Notes: a model not told the origin generated them from the letters alone. Shown: positions 1 to 9,345, counted from the first letter of the stretch. The stretch is DNA of 64,000 nucleotides from Ferruginibacter sp. (GCA_030831945.1 JAURKC010000021.1:1-64000), one strand, 5' to 3'. Made by a program: numbers and translations.

Positions 1-1433
1 AGCTCACTTTGAAACATTTTTATCATCATCACAAACTCGCTAATCGCGTCTAAAGTGCCGGATTTAAAACCATAAGATCGCGCGTTTTCGAGCACTTGCC
101 ATAAAGTAATATTATTCTCATTGGCAGTAAGGACAGCTCTGTCCATGGTGGTTTTTCCAATTCCTCTGGTAGGGTAATTAATAATTCTTTTTAAAGATTC
201 TTCATCATTGGGATTTACCACTAATCTCAGGTAAGCTATATAATCCTTTATTTCTTTTCGTTGATAAAAAGAAAGGCCACCATAAATACGATAAGCGATA
301 TTCATTCGGCGAAGACTTTCTTCATAGCTTCTACTCTGGGCATTGGTACGATATAAAATAGCAAACTCATGATTAAAAAAATGATTGCGCAATTTTTCTT
401 CTTGAATTGTATCAGCCACGTACTTGCCTTCTTCATTGTCAGTAGCAGTCCGAACTAATTTTATTTTATCTCCCTCTCCTTTATCCGTCCAAAGTTTTTT
501 AGGCAATTGATTTTTATTGTTACCAATAATTTCATTCGCAACACTTAATATGCTTTTAGTACTTCTATAATTCTGTTCCAACTTTACTACTTTCACATCA
601 TCATAATCTTTCTCAAACTGAAGAATATTTTCAATGGTAGCCCCTCGGAAACTATAAATACTTTGGGCATCATCTCCTACTACACAAATGTTTTCGTGCA
701 TAGCACCTAGCAATTTGATGATCTCGTATTGAGAGGTGTTGGTATCTTGATACTCATCAATTAAAATGTATTTAAATTTCTTTTGGTATTTGATGAGTGC
801 ATCTGGATGATTCTTAAGTAGTAGATACATTTTAAAAAGGAGGTCATCAAAATCCATGGCGCCATTCTTAAAACAACGCTTATTATAAGCATCATAAATT
901 TTGCCAATCATCGGTCGATTGGCTCTTGAATCTTCCTGTTGAGTGCCCCAATCATTCTGATATTCGTCTGGACTTACGAGACTATTTTTTGCAGAAGAGA
1001 TTCTATTATAGACGGTATTGGGTTTATAATGTTTATCATCTAAATCCAATTCTTTAATCACAGTTTTAATAACGCTTTTCGCATCATCTGTGTCATAAAT
1101 AGTGAAGTTGTTGGGGTAACCAATTTTATTGGCTTCGCCGCGTAAAATTCTTGCAAATACACTGTGAAAAGTTCCGATGTATAAATTCCTTGCCTCCGAA
1201 TTACCAAGCGTTCGCTCAATTCTTTCTTTCATTTCCTTGGCAGCTTTATTGGTAAATGTGAGTGCTAGAATATGAAAAGCATCTACTTGGTGAAACCCCA
1301 TTAAATGAGCAATTCGAGTAGTGAGCACTTTTGTTTTGCCACTTCCTGCTCCCGCAATAATCATTATTGGCCCATCCTTATGTAATACAGCTTCCCGCTG
1401 CGGCTCGTTCAGTTCGTCTAAATAATTCGCCAT
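1..1433 (-). CDS. uvrD: UvrD/PcrA-type superfamily 1 DNA helicase (3' end outside window)
   Basis: ATP-dependent 3'-5' DNA helicase of nucleotide excision repair and replication-fork maintenance. Reading the minus strand from the ATG at 1433 gives about 477 residues with no stop before the window edge, so the C-terminal third is missing. The start reads MANYLDELNEPQREAV (Q-motif region), followed by Walker A AGAGSGKT at residues 27-34, a TFTNKAAKEM motif, the Walker B segment LIDEYQDTN, GDDAQSIYSFRGA, and the motif IV region FAILYRTNAQSR. These are diagnostic of the UvrD/PcrA/Rep family. A TACCTTTG -7 box ends only 4 bases before the ATG. UvrD versus PcrA is a naming matter; Rep is less likely for this phylum. 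Confidence 0.95.
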   Translation of the reverse strand, partial: MANYLDELNEPQREAVLHKDGPIMIIAGAGSGKTKVLTTRIAHLMGFHQVDAFHILALTFTNKAAKEMKERIERTLGNSEARNLYIGTFHSVFARILRGEANKIGYPNNFTIYDTDDAKSVIKTVIKELDLDDKHYKPNTVYNRISSAKNSLVSPDEYQNDWGTQQEDSRANRPMIGKIYDAYNKRCFKNGAMDFDDLLFKMYLLLKNHPDALIKYQKKFKYILIDEYQDTNTSQYEIIKLLGAMHENICVVGDDAQSIYSFRGATIENILQFEKDYDDVKVVKLEQNYRSTKSILSVANEIIGNNKNQLPKKLWTDKGEGDKIKLVRTATDNEEGKYVADTIQEEKLRNHFFNHEFAILYRTNAQSRSYEESLRRMNIAYRIYGGLSFYQRKEIKDYIAYLRLVVNPNDEESLKRIINYPTRGIGKTTMDRAVLTANENNITLWQVLENARSYGFKSGTLDAISEFVMMIKMFQSE

Positions 1434-1757
1434 TGAGCAAAGGTACGAATAGCTTTATTGGAGTGGAATGATGTGGGGAAATATTTATCGCTTCTTTTTT
1501 TAATAGTGAAAACCAGGAGTGACAGGGCTATCAATTTTAATTTAGTAAGAACGGCTATCAATAATTAAAAAAACCAGTAAACAATTATATATTAGCAGTT
1601 GGTAGAGATAGATTATTATTGAAGAAATAATAGTAGCCTTTAAAAAGAGCAATTGTAAAATTTACAGGTAGTTATTTTTTATTTATACATAATTTTTTAA
1701 CGCTACAGTTTATTGCTGTCACTTACATTTTTATTGAATTTCTATACTATTGCTATT
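1434..1757. other. AT-rich intergenic region between divergent genes
   Basis: About 320 bases separate the minus-strand helicase from the plus-strand PVC-type lipoprotein. Apart from the helicase -7 box at 1438-1445 I see no gene, RNA or strong repeat. The + strand promoter of the lipoprotein gene should lie here, but I cannot point to a convincing box. Confidence 0.5.
1438..1445 (-). promoter_or_regulatory. -7 promoter box of uvrD
   Basis: TACCTTTG on the minus strand fits the Bacteroidota -7 consensus TAnnTTTG. It ends 4 bases upstream of the helicase ATG, so the transcript would have almost no leader. No clear -33 TTG is seen at the usual spacing, which lowers confidence. Confidence 0.4.
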
Positions 1758-4700
1758 ATGAGAAAAGAAAGCACCATTCAGAAAAGAAGCCAACTGGTTT
1801 TTAGTTTATTAATTATTTTACTGGCAACCGCTACATTGTTTAGCTGTAAGCAATCAGCTAAAAACCTTCGTATTAAACAGATGGATTCTGCCGCTGTTGT
1901 AGGACTGGCAAGGACTATAGAGTCTCAAGTAAAGCCTGAGCTGGCCGAAGGATTGTCTCTGAGTATATGGGGAGTTGATTCATTAGTTATTTCTCCTATT
2001 GCTATTGATATAGACGACGAAGGGAAATTGTATTATACCACCACCGATCGGCAAAAAAATTCTGAGTTTGATATTCGCGCGCACCACGACTGGGAAATAG
2101 GTTCCATTCAACTTGAAACGATTGATGACAAGAGAGCCTTTCTTCATAAAACCCTGTCGCCAGAAAATAGTGATAAAAATAAGTGGTTGAAGGATATGAA
2201 TAAAGACAGCTCTCATGATTGGCGAGATATGTTGGTGGAAAAAGAAAAAGTGTATCGTATGGAAGATGTGAATGGAGATGGTGTTGCTGAAAAGACGCAG
2301 TTGGTAGTGGATGATTTTCATGATGAGGTAACGGATGTTGCGGGAGGACTATTAATTAATGGAAAGGATCTTTATGTGGGCGTAGCACCTGATTTATGGA
2401 GAATGAAAGATACCAATGGTGATGGGATAGCGGATGAAAAAACATCCATTTCAAGCGGTTATGGAGTTCATATAGGATTTGGTGGACATGGAATGTCAGG
2501 AGTAGAAATGGGTCCAGATGGCAGAATCTATTGGCAGATTGGTGATATAGGTTTTAATGGAGTTGATAAGACAGGAAAAAAATGGGCGTATCCAAATAGT
2601 GGTGTTATTGCAAGAGCTAATCCAGACGGAAGTGATTTTGAAATTTTTGCAGCTGGTCTTCGCAATACACATGAGTTTGCTTTTGATGAATATGCCAATT
2701 TGATAAGCGAGGATAATGATGGAGACCACGCAGGCGAAAAAGAAAGGCTGGTCTATATTGTTAATGGTTCAGATGCTGGCTGGAGAAGCAATTGGCAATA
2801 TGGTAAATACAGAGACAAAGACAATAACGGCTATAAAGTATGGATGGATGAAAAAATGTGGATGCCTCGATTTGAAGGACAAGCGGCGTATATAATTCCT
2901 TGTATTGAGAATTTTGAAAGCGGCCCTGCAGGAGTAGTATATAACCCTGGAACAGCTTTATCGCCTGCGTATAAGAATACTTTTTTTGTAGCAAAGTTTG
3001 TTGGTAATCCTGCCAAATCTGGTGTGTATTCTTTTAAATTAAATCCTCATGGAGCAGGTTTTGAGCTAGGGGAAAATAAAAAAGTAGTGGGCGGCATTCT
3101 ACCTACCGGTCTTGATTTTGGTCCAGATGGCGCGCTTTACATAGCCGATTGGATTGATGGATGGGATGCTACTAGTTATGGGCGTATTTGGAAGATGGAC
3201 GATATTAAAGGATCAAAAATGGCTGAAAGGGCTCAAACTAAAATGTTATTAGCAGCTGATATTACTAAATATTCTTTGCAACAGTTGAAGGCCTTATTAA
3301 TGAATGCAGATATGAGGGTTAGATTGAAAGCGCAATTTGAATTAGTGAATCATGGAGCCGAAGGTGCTTCGATATTTGAAAAAGTATTGAATGAAAATAG
3401 TATTCAATTTGCCAAGATTCATTCCATCTGGGGTATTAGTCAACTTGCGCGAAAGGATAAGAAATGGGGAAAGCTTTTATTTCCATTACTACAAGATCGT
3501 GACGCAGAGATTAGGGCCCAAGCTGCTAAATGGATTGGCGACACCCGATTGGTGGATGCGGGAAAATACCTAATTCCTTTATTAAAAGACTCTAGTAGCA
3601 GAGCTCGTTTTTTTGCATCAGAAGCATTAGGAAGAATTGCTTATGAACCAGCCATAGAGTCAATTATAGAAATGCTAAAAGATAATAATGAGCAAGATGC
3701 TTATTTGCGTCATGCAGGATGTTTAGCATTAGCAAGAATAGGAAAAGCAGCCCCAATAGTTGCCTTATCAAAAGATAAATCTCGCGCATTACGTATTGCA
3801 GCAGTGGTAGCTTTAAGAAGAATGGGCAGCCCAGCCATTGCTATTTTTTTAAATGATACAGATGAGTTTGTGGTAACCGAAACTGCGCGCGCTATCAATG
3901 ACGACCTTTCAATTAAAGATGCATTGCCTGCTCTAGGAAATTTACTTACTAAAACTCAATTTACTAATGAGGCATTAATAAGAAGAGCAATCAATGCAAA
4001 TCTTCGAGTAGGAAATGAACAAGCGCTTCAAAATTTACTTGACTATTCTTTGAAAGAAAATAATCCTGATAAAATGAAGGCAGAATCAATCGAAACCATC
4101 AGCACTTGGTCAAAGCCATCCGTATTAGACAGGGTAGACGGAAGATATAGAGGCGTAATTCAAAGAGACTCATTAGCATTAAAAAATAAAGTAGGAGCAT
4201 CAATAATTCAATTATTAAAAAGCAAAGAATTTGTTGTTAGAGCAAGTGCCATCAAAGCCATCAGCAAACTATCTATTAAGGAAGGTGCTAATACTTTGAT
4301 GGAAATGCTTAAAAAAGATACGTCTGCAACCGTAAGGGTAGAGGCATTAAGAGCAATTGCTTCCATGCAGGATGCAAGAATAAGCGATGCTATTAAAATG
4401 GCAACTGCAGATAAGGATAAAATGGTAAGAGTAGCAGGTATTGGATTTTTGAAAAAAATGAATATCTCACAAGACTTAATGGTTTCATTGCTTTCGGAAG
4501 TAATTAAAACAAAGACGATGGAAGAAAGACAGGAGTCATTGCTGACGCTTGGAAAATTACCTATTCAAAATACTCGTTTAGTTTTTGAATCATTGCTTCA
4601 TCAGATGGAAACGAATCAACTTCCTCCAGATATTTTATTAGAATTGTCAGAGGCTATTGACAGCAGTCGTTCTCCTGAATTAATTTCAAGATATAAAATA

Positions 4701-5180
4701 GCAAGCGACAAATTATCGAAAGATGCTTTAATAGCCGCCTATGCCGGAGCTTTATATGGTGGAGATGCAGATAAAGGAAAGCGACTCTTTTTTAAGGGTG
4801 AAACAACTCAGTGTATAAAATGTCATGCATACGACGACAAAGGCGGTAATGCGGGACCAAGATTAAATGGAGTTGCTAAAAGACTTTCTAGACAGTTGAT
4901 ACTTGAATCTTTAATTAATCCAAGTGCGCGTTTGGCTCCAGGATATGGCGTTATTAATCTCACTCTTAAAAATGGACAATCGGTTTCAGGTATAATGGAG
5001 AGTGAAAATAATTCTAGTATCAATATAAAATCTGGCAATAATCCTAAGCAAGTGATTGCTAAAAAAGATATTATGAAAAGGGAGAATGCAGCTTCAAGTA
5101 TGTTGGAGGTTAAAAATTACCTTACTAAAAAAGAGATAAGAGACCTAGTAAGTTTTTTATCTACCTTAGAAACCGAGTAG
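1758..5180 (+). CDS. PVC-type dehydrogenase / HEAT repeat / cytochrome c lipoprotein
   Basis: Large exported lipoprotein of the PVC-type heme-binding CxxCH family (1140 residues from the chosen start). An earlier in-frame start at 1713 exists, but the ATG at 1758 gives a standard lipoprotein signal peptide with lipobox LFSC (Cys30), so 1758 is preferred. Order of parts: signal; a beta-propeller dehydrogenase-like domain (about 70-470) carrying calcium-type loops DVNGDGVAE and DTNGDGIADE; HEAT-type helical repeats (about 480-900); a C-terminal cytochrome c domain with heme motif CIKCH at 1019-1023. Members of this family are thought to oxidise sugars or related substrates at the periplasmic face and pass electrons to a c-type heme. 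The substrate is not known. It stands alone, not in an operon. Confidence 0.88.
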   Translation: MRKESTIQKRSQLVFSLLIILLATATLFSCKQSAKNLRIKQMDSAAVVGLARTIESQVKPELAEGLSLSIWGVDSLVISPIAIDIDDEGKLYYTTTDRQKNSEFDIRAHHDWEIGSIQLETIDDKRAFLHKTLSPENSDKNKWLKDMNKDSSHDWRDMLVEKEKVYRMEDVNGDGVAEKTQLVVDDFHDEVTDVAGGLLINGKDLYVGVAPDLWRMKDTNGDGIADEKTSISSGYGVHIGFGGHGMSGVEMGPDGRIYWQIGDIGFNGVDKTGKKWAYPNSGVIARANPDGSDFEIFAAGLRNTHEFAFDEYANLISEDNDGDHAGEKERLVYIVNGSDAGWRSNWQYGKYRDKDNNGYKVWMDEKMWMPRFEGQAAYIIPCIENFESGPAGVVYNPGTALSPAYKNTFFVAKFVGNPAKSGVYSFKLNPHGAGFELGENKKVVGGILPTGLDFGPDGALYIADWIDGWDATSYGRIWKMDDIKGSKMAERAQTKMLLAADITKYSLQQLKALLMNADMRVRLKAQFELVNHGAEGASIFEKVLNENSIQFAKIHSIWGISQLARKDKKWGKLLFPLLQDRDAEIRAQAAKWIGDTRLVDAGKYLIPLLKDSSSRARFFASEALGRIAYEPAIESIIEMLKDNNEQDAYLRHAGCLALARIGKAAPIVALSKDKSRALRIAAVVALRRMGSPAIAIFLNDTDEFVVTETARAINDDLSIKDALPALGNLLTKTQFTNEALIRRAINANLRVGNEQALQNLLDYSLKENNPDKMKAESIETISTWSKPSVLDRVDGRYRGVIQRDSLALKNKVGASIIQLLKSKEFVVRASAIKAISKLSIKEGANTLMEMLKKDTSATVRVEALRAIASMQDARISDAIKMATADKDKMVRVAGIGFLKKMNISQDLMVSLLSEVIKTKTMEERQESLLTLGKLPIQNTRLVFESLLHQMETNQLPPDILLELSEAIDSSRSPELISRYKIASDKLSKDALIAAYAGALYGGDADKGKRLFFKGETTQCIKCHAYDDKGGNAGPRLNGVAKRLSRQLILESLINPSARLAPGYGVINLTLKNGQSVSGIMESENNSSINIKSGNNPKQVIAKKDIMKRENAASSMLEVKNYLTKKEIRDLVSFLSTLETE

Positions 5181-5452
5181 AATAAGTAGAAAGTGCATAT
5201 TAAATATATAAAAAACCATATGTGAAAGGATCTTGGTTAAGAAAATCAAGGAAAAAATGGCTTAAACTTATATAAGTGACTAAAAAGTAACACTTTGTGG
5301 TATTGTTTTATCTAGTAAACTTTCGTCAATTTGCAGTATCCAATTTAAAGAAGAAGTTGCTTAGAACGTAACAATGCTATAATTTTTGCCCGTTTTTATC
5401 CTTTTACCCTAAAGTTTTAAAAAATAAAGGCAATTTTCTCATCCTATTTCAT

Positions 5453-5484
5453 ACCCTATTCCAGCTTTTTGGAATAGGGTTTTT
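5453..5484 (+). terminator. Intrinsic terminator upstream of recA
   Basis: A perfect 10-bp stem (ACCCTATTCC / GGAATAGGGT) with an 8-base loop is followed by a T run. It lies 270 bases after the PVC-type lipoprotein gene and 50 bases before the recA promoter, so it probably ends the upstream transcript and insulates recA. Confidence 0.8.
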
Positions 5485-5534
5485 ACTTAAAAAGGGGCTT
5501 AGCTAAATTTTTTACTAAAAAAATACTAAAAAAA

Positions 5535-5566
5535 TTAGTGTTAATAAAAGAAAAGATTTATCTTTG
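5535..5566 (+). promoter_or_regulatory. recA promoter (-33/-7, Bacteroidota type)
   Basis: A TATCTTTG -7 box (5559-5566) with TTAGTG as a weak -33 element about 18 bases upstream. Transcription should begin near 5570, downstream of an alternative GTG start at 5538, so the RecA start must be the ATG at 5625. Confidence 0.65.
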
Positions 5567-5624
5567 TGTCGGAGTTTATATTTACAACGATAACCAGATA
5601 CATCACTTTAAAAAAACTAAAACA

Positions 5625-6626
5625 ATGAGTAACGCAGAAAAATTGAAGGCCCTAAAGTTAACAATGGACAAAATCGATAAAGATTTTGGCAAAGGATCTG
5701 TAATGATAATGGGCGATAAGCCACATGTGGAGCAAGAGGTAATTTCAACTGGATCACTAGGATTAGATGTGGCATTAGGAATTGGCGGTTTGCCAAAAGG
5801 AAGAGTAATTGAAATTTATGGTCCAGAGAGCAGTGGAAAAACAACGATAGCAACGCATGTAATAGCTGAATCACAAAAGAAGGGAGGCATGTGTGCATTT
5901 ATAGATGCAGAACATGCTTTTGATAGTGCTTATGCGCAAAAATTAGGAGTTGATATTGACAATCTACTTATTTCTCAACCGGATTATGGAGAGCAGGCCT
6001 TGGAAATTGCCGATCGCTTAATCTTATCGGGTGCTGTAGATGTAGTAGTTATTGATTCGGTAGCTGCCCTGGTACCAAAGAGTGAGTTGGAAGGAGAAAT
6101 GGGGGATAGCAAAATGGGCTTGCATGCAAGACTAATGAGTCAAGCGCTTCGTAAACTGACAGCTACTATTTCTAAAACGAATTGCTGTTGCATTTTTATC
6201 AATCAGTTGAGAGAAAAAATCGGCGTTATGTTTGGTAATCCTGAAACAACTACTGGTGGAAACGCCTTGAAATTTTATGCTTCAGTAAGATTAGATATTC
6301 GTAGAATGGCACAAATTAAAGATGGAGACGAAGCAATAGGAAATCGTGTAAAAGTGAAAATTGTAAAAAATAAAGTAGCACCACCTTTCCGTCAAGCTGA
6401 ATTCGATATCATTTTCGGAGAAGGTATTTCTAAGACTGGAGAAATTATTGATATGGGCGTAGAATTGGGTATTGTTCAAAAAAGTGGTAGCTGGTTTAGT
6501 TACGATAGCAATAAATTAGGACAGGGAAGAGACTCCGTTAAACAATTGTTGCTCGACAATCCAGAAATGGCGAAAGAAATTGAGGTGAAGATCAGGGCTA
6601 AGATAGCCGAGACCATTGCGGTATAA
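5625..6626 (+). CDS. recA: Recombinase RecA
   Basis: Forms ATP-dependent filaments on single-stranded DNA, catalyses homologous strand exchange and triggers the SOS response where a LexA exists. The 333-residue protein starts [12 protein letters not shown], the usual Bacteroidota start; an in-frame GTG at 5538 would add 29 residues but lies upstream of the predicted transcription start. Walker A GPESSGKT is at 66-73. Walker [11 protein letters not shown] and the L2-loop region [15 protein letters not shown] follow. The C-terminus ends AKIAETIAV and lacks a long acidic tail. Flanked by terminators on both sides, so monocistronic. No LexA-type operator was recognised in its promoter. Confidence 0.98.
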   Translation: MSNAEKLKALKLTMDKIDKDFGKGSVMIMGDKPHVEQEVISTGSLGLDVALGIGGLPKGRVIEIYGPESSGKTTIATHVIAESQKKGGMCAFIDAEHAFDSAYAQKLGVDIDNLLISQPDYGEQALEIADRLILSGAVDVVVIDSVAALVPKSELEGEMGDSKMGLHARLMSQALRKLTATISKTNCCCIFINQLREKIGVMFGNPETTTGGNALKFYASVRLDIRRMAQIKDGDEAIGNRVKVKIVKNKVAPPFRQAEFDIIFGEGISKTGEIIDMGVELGIVQKSGSWFSYDSNKLGQGRDSVKQLLLDNPEMAKEIEVKIRAKIAETIAV

Positions 6627-6655
6627 GAGATAATTTATTATGGGTTAGTAAATAC

Positions 6656-6684
6656 AAGCCATTCCGAAAGGGATGGCTTTTTAT
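6656..6684 (+). terminator. recA terminator
   Basis: A 10-bp stem (AAGCCATTCC / GGGATGGCTT, one G-T pair) closed by a GAAA tetraloop and followed by T residues, 30 bases after the recA stop codon. Confidence 0.88.
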
Positions 6685-6916
6685 ATAATATTCTGTTATT
6701 ATAATTTTTGAAAATTCTCAAATAATAAAAATGAATTTAAATTAATCTTTGATCAAAACTCAATAGTTATTTTGTTTAATTACATCTCTGAAAAATTAAT
6801 TTAATCAGAGGATATTTTGAAATATTTAAAAGGGTCTAAGTTTATTTAAATTCGTATTTTGAAAATTTAGTTGATACTTTAAAAAGTCGGCTTAGACAAT
6901 TTGAAATAATAGTAGT

Positions 6917-6975
6917 TTTAAACGTCCTTGAATAAAAGCTTCTAGAAATATAAATTTTCAGCCGGAAAAAATCAA
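6917..6975 (+). repeat. Intergenic repeat unit, copy A
   Basis: A roughly 59-base unit sharing the segments GAATAAAAG, CTAGAAAT and an AGCCG(n)AAAAAATCAA end with copy B at 7051-7109. The copies are about three-quarters identical by eye with one small gap. Confidence 0.55.
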
Positions 6976-7050
6976 TCCACCGCGGCAGATGAATTCCCTT
7001 TACAGTAACGCAGTGATTTAATTTAGCATAAATAGGTAGTCAATCCTCTG

Positions 7051-7109
7051 TTTGACGCCCTCGAATAAAAAGTGCTAGAAATGTTAAATATTAGCCGTAA
7101 AAAAATCAA
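7051..7109 (+). repeat. Intergenic repeat unit, copy B
   Basis: Second diverged copy of the unit at 6917-6975, in the same orientation 134 bases later. Its end overlaps the left arm of the inverted repeat at 7102-7170. Confidence 0.55.
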
Positions 7110-7170
7110 GGGTGTTTGAGCCAGCACCCCCTTTAAAGAAACGTCCCCTACGGGCGAGTTCCTTGATTTT
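7102..7170. repeat. Inverted repeat in the recA-downstream element
   Basis: AAAATCAAGG (7102-7111) and CCTTGATTTT (7161-7170) form a perfect 10-bp inverted repeat around 49 bases that contain a smaller GGGTG / CACCC pair. Confidence 0.55.
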
Positions 7171-7199
7171 AGTCCGCCGCGGCGGATTGATTTTTTTTG

Positions 7200-7229
7200 T
7201 TACTTTTTTGCATCAAGGCAAAAAAGTAA
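7200..7229. repeat. Perfect 12-bp hairpin
   Basis: TTACTTTTTTGC (7200-7211) and GCAAAAAAGTAA (7218-7229) form a perfect stem with a 6-base loop, just after the GC-rich palindrome near 7174-7185. From memory, a hairpin with this wording (GTTACTTTTTTG..CAAAAAAGTAA) recurs between genes in many Bacteroidota; that recollection needs a search to confirm. Confidence 0.6.
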
Positions 7230-7442
7230 ATGCACTCATTCAGAAAGCAATTTCAGACATAATTAGCTAACTTTATTATAATAATAAACCAAGAAATTAT
7301 TTATCATTTGACTGATTATTTAGCATTTTTTTATCGATTCATTTTGATCAAAAGTGTTGCCAAATTTAAGGGTACGAATTTTTGCAAGTCGATTATATAA
7401 AGAAAGCTCTTTTATCTAAATCATTCAACAAGACCGATATCT

Positions 7443-8039
7443 ATGAATTTACAATTCAATGAAAATTATATTCTTGAAAATGAAAGAGTAAGTCTAAGGC
7501 CGTTGATAGCTGGGGACCAAAAAAATTTACTTACCTATTCAATTCATGAGCCAGAGCTATGGACCTATTCCATGGTTCAAGCCATTGGAGAAAAAGGGCT
7601 ACATGATTATATAGAACTTGCAGTAAAAGGTAGATCATCAGAAAAGGAATATCCTTTTATTATTTTTGATAAACAAAGTAATCAATACGCTGGCAGCACT
7701 AGATTTTATGATATTCAGCCCCATAACCAATCTTTACAAATCGGATTTACTTGGTATGGTAAAAAGTTTCAAGGAAGAGGTCTAAATAAACATTGCAAGT
7801 TTTTATTATTAACTTTTGCATTTGAAAAATTAGGAATGCAGCGAGTTGAATTTAGGGCAGACGCCAAAAATGAAAGAAGCATCTACGCAATGAAAAGTAT
7901 AGGTTGTAAAACTGAAGGTATTTTGAGAAGCAATGGAGTTCGTGCTGATGGAACTAGAAGAGACAGCATTGTATTAAGTATATTAAAATCTGAATGGGAA
8001 ACAAGAGTAAAAGAGTTATTGGGCAACAAACTTAAATAG
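7443..8039 (+). CDS. GNAT-family N-acetyltransferase (RimJ/RimL-like)
   Basis: Cytoplasmic acetyl-CoA-dependent acetyltransferase of 198 residues. The fold signature is clear: an N-terminal LRPL segment, then an acetyl-CoA-binding turn FQGRGLNK near residue 117, then VEFRADAKNERSIYAMKSIGCKTEG, which matches the RimJ/RimL type (N-x-x-S near the end of motif A/B). Family members acetylate ribosomal protein N-termini, amino acids or drugs; the substrate cannot be read from the sequence. The gene stands alone after the repeat-rich gap and precedes a DUF1801 gene by 64 bases. Confidence 0.85.
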   Translation: MNLQFNENYILENERVSLRPLIAGDQKNLLTYSIHEPELWTYSMVQAIGEKGLHDYIELAVKGRSSEKEYPFIIFDKQSNQYAGSTRFYDIQPHNQSLQIGFTWYGKKFQGRGLNKHCKFLLLTFAFEKLGMQRVEFRADAKNERSIYAMKSIGCKTEGILRSNGVRADGTRRDSIVLSILKSEWETRVKELLGNKLK

Positions 8040-8103
8040 TATTGTAGTAAAATATTGTTAACTACTGTCACTTAAAAAGTTTAAAAAAGGTTTAAAACTA
8101 AAA

Positions 8104-8466
8104 ATGAATCAAGCAAAAAATATCGATGAATATATTGCTGGTTTTCCTGAATCTACACAAGTAATTTTAACAAGGCTAAGGATAGCAATACAGAAAGCAG
8201 CTCCCGATGCCGAAGAGGCTATTAAATACGGGATGCCCACTTTTACTTACAACGGCAATCTGGTTCATTTCGGAGCCTATAAGAATCATATCGGATTTTA
8301 TCCAACGGCATCTGTAATTGTTCATTTTTCTTATGAACTCTCAAATTATATTACTTCTAAAGGTGCTATTCAGTTTCCTATTGGAAAGCCAATTCCACTT
8401 TCACTCATTAACAAGATGGTTAAGTTTAGGCTTAAACAGCAGCTGGAAAAGAAGCCTAAAAAATAA
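8104..8466 (+). CDS. DUF1801 domain protein (YdhG/YdeI-like)
   Basis: Small cytosolic protein of 120 residues with the DUF1801 signature: a YIAGFPESTQVILTRLR start, then EEAIKYGMPTFTYNGNLVHFGAYKNHIGFYPT. The fold is related to frataxin-like/SHOCT-free YdhG proteins; biochemical role unknown. The C-terminus is basic (KKPKK). It is a stand-alone partner of the GNAT gene just upstream. A second protein with the same core (MPCYTLNNKNI) occurs at 25784-26413. Confidence 0.82.
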   Translation: MNQAKNIDEYIAGFPESTQVILTRLRIAIQKAAPDAEEAIKYGMPTFTYNGNLVHFGAYKNHIGFYPTASVIVHFSYELSNYITSKGAIQFPIGKPIPLSLINKMVKFRLKQQLEKKPKK

Positions 8467-8526
8467 GATTCAAATTGTTGGACCGATATAAAAGGCATAA
8501 AAAAATAAATACAATAGCGCTTAGCT

Positions 8527-8534
8527 TATCTTTG
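8527..8534 (+). promoter_or_regulatory. -7 promoter box of inositol-monophosphatase gene
   Basis: TATCTTTG matches TAnnTTTG and ends 4 bases before the ATG at 8539. A matching -33 TTG is not obvious at the right distance, so it is a candidate only. If used, the mRNA would be leaderless or nearly so. Confidence 0.45.
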
Positions 8535-8538
8535 TACT

Positions 8539-9345
8539 ATGATTAAAAACACGTTAATAAAAGCAACCGAAGCGGGTGCAAGTGAATTACAGCGATTTTT
8601 TAATGGCAGTTTTAAAATCACTAATAAAGAGGGAATTAATAATCCTGTAACAGAGGCAGACCATGCTTCTGAAAAAGCAATTTTTGAAGTTATCAGAAAA
8701 GATTTTCCAGACCATTTCATTTTAAGTGAAGAATCTGGTGAAATAAAAATGGATAGTGAATATAAATGGATTATTGATCCTATTGATGGTACAGTGAATT
8801 TTGCTAATGGAATTCCTCTTTGCTGTATTAGCATTGGATTAGAACATAACGGAACCATCATTATGGGAGCTGTTTACAACCCAAATATGAACGAGTTTTT
8901 TTTCGCTGAAAAGGGAAAAGGCGCAACACTAAATGATAAGCCTATTCAGGTAGGAAATAAATCAGCTGTGATAGATAGCTGCCTCGCTACTGGATTTCCT
9001 TATACCTATGTAAATTCACCTAATGGGGGTTTAGAAGTATTTAACACTTTAATTAGAAGAGGCGTTGCACTTAGAAGAATAGGAAGCGCAGCCTTAGATT
9101 TATGCTGGGTGGCAGCAGGCAGATTTGATGGTTTTTATGAACATATCTTACAGGCATGGGATAGTGCAGCAGGATTTTTAATGGTAGAAGAAGCCGGAGG
9201 AAAGGTAACCGACTTTAAAGGAAATCACTATTCAGTTTATCAACCACAATTATTAGCTACCAACGGAAAAATACATGATGAAATGCTGGAGTTAATTAAT
9301 AATCCGTCTGAATGGGATAGCAAAAGATTTGTTGCTAGTAAGTAA
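8539..9345 (+). CDS. Inositol-monophosphatase family protein (SuhB/CysQ-like)
   Basis: Mg-dependent, lithium-sensitive-type phosphatase of 268 residues. Metal-binding motifs are all present: Glu64-Glu65 in SEESGE, Asp80 and Asp83 in DPIDGT, and Trp207-Asp208 in WDSAAG. Family members hydrolyse myo-inositol 1-phosphate, 3'-phosphoadenosine 5'-phosphate or fructose 1,6-bisphosphate; sequence alone does not settle which. The length is typical. It is followed after 61 bases by thiL on the same strand. Confidence 0.92.
   Translation: MIKNTLIKATEAGASELQRFFNGSFKITNKEGINNPVTEADHASEKAIFEVIRKDFPDHFILSEESGEIKMDSEYKWIIDPIDGTVNFANGIPLCCISIGLEHNGTIIMGAVYNPNMNEFFFAEKGKGATLNDKPIQVGNKSAVIDSCLATGFPYTYVNSPNGGLEVFNTLIRRGVALRRIGSAALDLCWVAAGRFDGFYEHILQAWDSAAGFLMVEEAGGKVTDFKGNHYSVYQPQLLATNGKIHDEMLELINNPSEWDSKRFVASK

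Larger units (their letters stand above)
5181..5624. other. Intergenic region upstream of recA
   Basis: This 444-base gap holds a strong intrinsic terminator (5453-5484) and the recA promoter (5535-5566). The first 270 bases are AT-rich and I see no gene in them. Confidence 0.6.
6685..7442. other. Repeat-bearing noncoding region downstream of recA
   Basis: About 760 bases with no credible ORF. The region 6917-7230 is built of repeats: two diverged copies of a roughly 59-base unit, an inverted repeat of AAAATCAAGG, a GC-rich palindrome CCGCCGCGGCGG, and a 12-bp hairpin. The flanks are plain AT-rich DNA. Confidence 0.65.

Noticed and set aside
1983..2321. 112-codon minus-strand ORF inside the PVC-type lipoprotein gene
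   Set aside because: Antisense shadow; low-complexity F/H/I-rich translation.
5538..5624. N-terminal extension of RecA from a GTG start
   Set aside because: The -7 box TATCTTTG at 5559-5566 lies inside the extension and RecA homologs begin at MSNAEKL, so the ATG at 5625 is the start.
6741..6760. TTGATCAAAACTCAA as a second FNR box
   Set aside because: The second half-site does not match ATCAA at the required 4-base spacing.
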